Positions 6,602 through 9,652 of a stretch of 9,652 nucleotides of DNA are shown here, piece after piece. Origin of the DNA: Bacteroides sp. UBA7335 (lineage in GTDB: Bacteria; Bacteroidota; Bacteroidia; Bacteroidales; Bacteroidaceae). The translations under genes and the position numbers were made by a program. The notes below the pieces were generated by a model. The model worked only from the letters and a program-made list of their open reading frames with translations, was not told where the DNA came from and did not search any database. The stretch is taken from assembly GCA_002471185.1 (NCBI GenBank), contig DKPL01000058.1, positions 7,855 to 17,506 on the forward strand, read 5' to 3'. The stretch's first letter is position 1. The number at the start of each line of letters is the position of its first letter.

Positions 6602-7648
6602 ATGATTGCAAAATGCCCTTCTGTTCTATTGATTTATACCGGTGGAACTATCGGTATGATTGAAAATCCGGAAACCGGCGCTCTCGAGAACTTCAATTTT
6701 GATCAATTGCTTCGCCATGTTCCCGAATTAAAGCGTTTCAACTACCGGATATCTTCTTATCAGTTTGATCCTCCTATCGATTCATCGGATATGGAGCCAC
6801 TTTATTGGGCTAAATTGGTAAAGATTATCAATTACAACTACGACTACTTTGACGGATTCGTGATACTGCATGGTACAGACACCATGGCCTATACCGCTTC
6901 AGCACTGAGCTTCATGCTCGAAGACTTAAGCAAACCTGTAATTCTGACCGGGTCACAGCTGCCCATTGGAACGCTTCGCACCGATGGAAAAGAAAATCTT
7001 ATCACCTCGATTGAGATTGCTGCTGCAAAAGACGAAAATAGCAATGCCATGGTACCCGAAGTATGTATTTTCTTTGAAAACCATTTGATGCGAGGCAATC
7101 GCACTACGAAGATCAATGCGGAAAACTTCAATGCCTTCCGTTCTTTCAACTATCCGCCCCTTGCCCGTGTAGGAATACATATTAAGTATGAGCCACACCT
7201 TATTCGTAAAGCAGACCCTAAAAAACCACTAAAGCCTCATTACCTTTTTGATACCAATGTAGTCATATTAACTCTATTCCCCGGTATTCAAGAAAGTATC
7301 GTGGAATCATTGTTGCACTCTAAAGGATTGAAAGCGGTAGTACTAAAAACATTTGGATCGGGAAATGCGCCACAAAAGCCTTGGTTTGTTCGGTTATTAA
7401 AAGAGGCTACCGATAGAGGTATCATTATTGTCAATATCACTCAATGTTCTTCGGGAGCGGTTGAGATGGAAAGATATGAAACCGGAATTCATCTTTTACA
7501 AGCCGGCGTAATCAGTGGATATGACAGTACACCCGAATGTGCCGTAACCAAATTGATGTTCTTGTTGGGTCACGGCTTAAGCCATAAAGAAATTAGATAC
7601 AAAATGAACTCTTGCCTCATTGGCGAGATAACAAAAAAGGAATGGTAA
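6602..7648 (+). CDS. ansA: Type I L-asparaginase, cytoplasmic
   Basis: It hydrolyses L-asparagine to aspartate and ammonia. Starting at the ATG at 6602, the protein has 348 residues, close to E. coli AnsA, and begins MIAKCPSVLL with no signal peptide, which supports the cytoplasmic type I form over the periplasmic type II form. The first catalytic motif is IYTGGTIGM (11-19), with nucleophile T16. The second is LHGTDTMAYTASAL (89-102), with T92 and D93 as the second Thr-Asp pair. RGNRTTK (164-170) supplies the conserved lysine K170, and TGSQLP (116-121) is also typical. The reading frame extends upstream to a TTG at 6536 (370 residues), but that lies in the inverted repeat and before the promoter. 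The gene ends inside a terminator hairpin. Confidence 0.95.
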   Translation: MIAKCPSVLLIYTGGTIGMIENPETGALENFNFDQLLRHVPELKRFNYRISSYQFDPPIDSSDMEPLYWAKLVKIINYNYDYFDGFVILHGTDTMAYTASALSFMLEDLSKPVILTGSQLPIGTLRTDGKENLITSIEIAAAKDENSNAMVPEVCIFFENHLMRGNRTTKINAENFNAFRSFNYPPLARVGIHIKYEPHLIRKADPKKPLKPHYLFDTNVVILTLFPGIQESIVESLLHSKGLKAVVLKTFGSGNAPQKPWFVRLLKEATDRGIIIVNITQCSSGAVEMERYETGIHLLQAGVISGYDSTPECAVTKLMFLLGHGLSHKEIRYKMNSCLIGEITKKEW

Positions 7649-7666
7649 GTTTACCATTCCTTTTTT
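7633..7666. terminator. Bidirectional terminator between ansA and GH28 gene
   Basis: Six A (7633-7638), the inverted arms GGAATGGT (7639-7646) and ACCATTCC (7653-7660), and six T (7661-7666) form a hairpin with a small loop. Read on either strand it is a stem followed by a T run, so it can end transcription of ansA from the left and of the convergent hydrolase gene from the right. The left arm is coding: it contains the last three residues (K-E-W) and the TAA stop of ansA at the loop edge. It fills most of the 32-nt gap between the two genes. Confidence 0.9.
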
Positions 7667-7680
7667 GTTGCATGCTCATA

Positions 7681-9012
7681 TCAATCAATTTTCTGATTAT
7701 TGACCTCGACATCTTTTAAAGAGAAGTTTTTGATATACTCTTTATAGATAGCACCCTCTTTTGAGGCTTTCACTTTAATATGTTCAAAGGCAAAATCGCT
7801 CAAATCATACTGATCGGAAGCTGTGACATTAAAGAAATTCTCACAATCTAGCTCAATATTGCGCATAGTTACATGACTAGAATATGATTTTGGCATCTCA
7901 TCCTGTCCTTTCAAATCAAAAAACTGAGTCCAGGGACGAATGTAAATAAAGTTACGTGCATTGCCTTTGATATCTTCTACCAACACATACTCATAATTTT
8001 GAGGAGTATCAGGACGCATTTTCAACCAAAGCAAACGAGTGGCACGCTCTTTAATGACACATCTTCTCAATATAATATTTCGACTGTGTACACACTCGCT
8101 ACCAAAAGTGATGGCGCTATGACAAAAACCAAAAGTGCAATCTTCAATAATGATGTTGCAATTGCTACCATTGTCAGGTTTTGTATCAGCATTAGGACCT
8201 TTACCACCTTTTAGAGCAATAGCATCGTCATTTACAGACATATAACAATCTTTAATCAACACATTTGTGCAAGCATCAATATCGACAGCATCGGTACTAG
8301 GCGCCTTGACCGGTTCAAAAGGTGAGTAAATATAAAGCCCCAACAGCTTAACATTTTCGCATTTATAAAGATGAGTAGTCCAAAAAGGAGAATTAATCAG
8401 TTTCACATCCGACAATTGCACATTCTTACTATTTGAGATGTAAACCAAGCGAGGGCGAAGTTCATCCATATTTGTACACTTAGGTATCACTGCCCTACGC
8501 TGCCAGAAGGATTTCCAATAGCGCAAACCATTTCCATTTATAGTACCCTTTCCGCTAATAGTAAACCCATCTACCCCATCGGCATTAATAAGAGCTGCAA
8601 AATAATTGAGTGTTTGCCCTTCAACCCGAGTTTCCACAACCGGGAAGTGGCTAATATCATCGCTACCTTTTAGTGTAGCCTCATCTTCAAGGTACAAATG
8701 CGTATTTTGTCTAAAAAACAGTGAACTAGTCAAGAAGGTGCCTTTAGGAATAACCACTACTCCACCCCCTTGCTGATGGACCAAATCAATAACTTGTTGA
8801 ATCTGTTCGGTTTGTAAAAGGGTACTATCATTCACTACTCTATAATCGGTAATATTATATGGAGTACCTAAATCAGCTAATCGAACTTTTTGATTAGAAC
8901 GAAACCATTGCGAAATAACTGTTCCGTCGGGAAAAACATCTTTGGCAGATAGTGACAGCGTAAAAATAGAAATTGTAAAAGCCATCACCCCCTTTTTGAG
9001 TAGATTTATCAT
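7681..9012 (-). CDS. Exported GH28 family glycoside hydrolase (polygalacturonase-like)
   Basis: A predicted pectin-degrading enzyme of glycoside hydrolase family 28, folded as a right-handed parallel beta-helix. The 443 residues start with a signal peptide: basic MINLLKK, a hydrophobic stretch to about 21, and likely cleavage after A23 in LSA, so it probably acts in the periplasm or outside. No lipoprotein cysteine follows the hydrophobic stretch. Family landmarks: GGGVVVIPKG (82-91), SGKGTINGNG (153-162), YWKSFW (165-170), SPFWTTHLY (208-216), and the catalytic region STDAVDID (239-246) and NDDAIALKGG (261-270). D241, D262 and D263 are the expected catalytic aspartates. The GHG site reads FCHSA with H298, and the RIK site reads WLKMR with K331. 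These variants leave the substrate open: polygalacturonate, rhamnogalacturonan or another pectin part. No SusC/D genes are seen beside it. Confidence 0.9.
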   Translation of the reverse strand: MINLLKKGVMAFTISIFTLSLSAKDVFPDGTVISQWFRSNQKVRLADLGTPYNITDYRVVNDSTLLQTEQIQQVIDLVHQQGGGVVVIPKGTFLTSSLFFRQNTHLYLEDEATLKGSDDISHFPVVETRVEGQTLNYFAALINADGVDGFTISGKGTINGNGLRYWKSFWQRRAVIPKCTNMDELRPRLVYISNSKNVQLSDVKLINSPFWTTHLYKCENVKLLGLYIYSPFEPVKAPSTDAVDIDACTNVLIKDCYMSVNDDAIALKGGKGPNADTKPDNGSNCNIIIEDCTFGFCHSAITFGSECVHSRNIILRRCVIKERATRLLWLKMRPDTPQNYEYVLVEDIKGNARNFIYIRPWTQFFDLKGQDEMPKSYSSHVTMRNIELDCENFFNVTASDQYDLSDFAFEHIKVKASKEGAIYKEYIKNFSLKDVEVNNQKID

Positions 9013-9042
9013 ATTATTAGTATTTTGTAGTTATAATTAAAG

Positions 9043-9056
9043 TATACAAAAGTATA
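9043..9056 (-). promoter_or_regulatory. Putative -7 element and overlapping palindrome upstream of GH28 gene
   Basis: On the minus strand, TACTTTTG (complement of 9047-9054) fits the TAnnTTTG consensus and would start transcription about 30 nt before the ATG at 9012. No convincing TTTG is found at the right spacing upstream, so the promoter may need an activator, or the call may be wrong. The same bases lie inside a palindrome, TATAC-AAAA-GTATA (9043-9056), which could be a protein-binding site over the -7 element. Confidence 0.45.
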
Positions 9057-9080
9057 GTTTTTGATTGAAATAATATATCT

Positions 9081-9110
9081 TTTGATACCCCAATAAAAAT
9101 ATTACTTTTG
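9081..9110 (+). promoter_or_regulatory. Probable promoter for the acetyltransferase gene
   Basis: TACTTTTG at 9103-9110 fits the Bacteroides -7 consensus TAnnTTTG, and TTTG at 9081-9084 is a candidate -33 element. The spacer is 18 nt, one short of the usual 19-21. Transcription would start near 9117, giving a leader of about 20 nt before the ATG at 9137. The -7 octamer is identical to the one proposed for the divergent GH28 gene. Confidence 0.6.
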
Positions 9111-9136
9111 CAAAAGACCTATCAAAAAAGAAGAAC

Positions 9137-9652
9137 ATGAGAACAGAAAAAATGAAAATGTTGGCAGGCGAGATTTATAATGCCAATTACGATACCGAAC
9201 TGATTGCTGAACGAGATTCTTGCAAAGAACTTTGTTATGACTATAACCTTCTTCGACCTTCGCAAAAAACTGAAAAAGAGTATATCATTAGAAAGCTCTT
9301 CAAGAAAACGGAAGAACACTTTATTATTGAGCCAACTTTCTATTGTGACTATGGTTACAACATTGAGATTGGAGAAAACTTCTACTCAAATCACAACTTA
9401 GTTATACTGGATGAAGCCGAAGTTAAGTTTGGGAACAACGTATTTATTGGTCCTAATTGCTCATTTTATAGCGCTTGTCATCCATTGAATGTTACACAAC
9501 GCAATGAAGGGCTTGAATATGCACAACCTATCACAGTTGGCAATAATGTTTGGCTAGGTGGCAATGTAACAGTATTACCAGGAGTTACCATAGGCGATAA
9601 TACCGTTATTGGAGCAGGAAGTGTAGTTTGCAAAGATATACCATCACATAGT
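9137..9652 (+). CDS. maa: Maltose/galactoside-type sugar O-acetyltransferase, cut by window end
   Basis: It transfers acetyl from acetyl-CoA to a hydroxyl of a sugar such as maltose, glucose or a galactoside; the real cellular substrate is usually unknown in this family. The visible 172 residues run to the right edge without a stop; family members have about 185-200 residues, so only the C-terminal end is missing. Residues 1-60 form the maltose-acetyltransferase N-terminal domain (KMLAGEIYNA at 6-15, then ER and YDYN). The left-handed beta-helix hexapeptide repeats follow from about 70, with IGPNCSFY (104-111), the catalytic H115 in CHPLN, and VWLGGNVTVLPGVTIG (138-153). ATG 9137 gives the normal N-terminus. 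The symbol maa is a family-level choice; lacA or nodL-like names are possible. Confidence 0.9.
   Translation, partial: MRTEKMKMLAGEIYNANYDTELIAERDSCKELCYDYNLLRPSQKTEKEYIIRKLFKKTEEHFIIEPTFYCDYGYNIEIGENFYSNHNLVILDEAEVKFGNNVFIGPNCSFYSACHPLNVTQRNEGLEYAQPITVGNNVWLGGNVTVLPGVTIGDNTVIGAGSVVCKDIPSHS

Noticed and set aside
7999..8214. Plus-strand open frame inside the GH28 gene
   Set aside because: It is antisense to the catalytic region of the hydrolase and has no recognisable motif.
9122..9401. Short open frames on both strands at the acetyltransferase start
   Set aside because: They are shadows of the truncated acetyltransferase, which has clear family motifs in its own frame from 9137 to the window end.

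Overview
The window most likely comes from a member of the Bacteroidales, probably Bacteroides or a close relative. Four things in the sequence point there. The tryptophan genes run trpB-trpE-trpG-trpD-trpC-trpF-trpA, the order I know from Bacteroides. The starts lack clear Shine-Dalgarno sequences. The promoters fit the Bacteroides pattern (TTTG at about -33, TAnnTTTG at about -7). The proteins carry variants I associate with this phylum, such as a KHGNYG loop in TrpD and DLNSRFE in TrpF. I ran no database search, so genus and species are not established.

Positions 1-84 hold a 16-bp perfect hairpin followed by a T run, just upstream of trpB, with no recognisable promoter between the two. This suits an attenuator-type terminator in the trp leader, but it could also be the terminator of a gene to the left. 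Positions 85-6479 are a complete seven-gene operon on the + strand. It encodes every step from chorismate to tryptophan: anthranilate synthase (TrpE with the glutaminase TrpG), TrpD, TrpF, TrpC, and tryptophan synthase (TrpA with TrpB). Gaps between genes are 4-12 nt, and trpD and trpC overlap by 1 nt. The catalytic motifs I could check are present in all seven proteins.

Positions 6480-6601 hold a 15-bp perfect inverted repeat whose right arm overlaps the -33 element of a good Bacteroides-type promoter for ansA, a cytoplasmic type I asparaginase (6602-7648). The promoter shows that ansA starts at 6602 and not at the upstream in-frame TTG. A hairpin with A and T tracts at 7633-7666 overlaps the last codons of ansA and probably terminates both ansA and the convergent gene at 7681-9012. 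That gene encodes an exported GH28 pectinase-type glycoside hydrolase with divergent active-site motifs. A 124-bp divergent intergenic region follows, with -7 elements for both directions. The window then ends inside a left-handed beta-helix sugar O-acetyltransferase of the maltose/galactoside acetyltransferase family.

This is mostly ordinary core metabolism. I found no mobile element, CRISPR array, tRNA, rRNA or defence system, and nothing that amounts to a new biological system. The points worth a second look are regulatory sites, start choices and the GH28 active-site variants.
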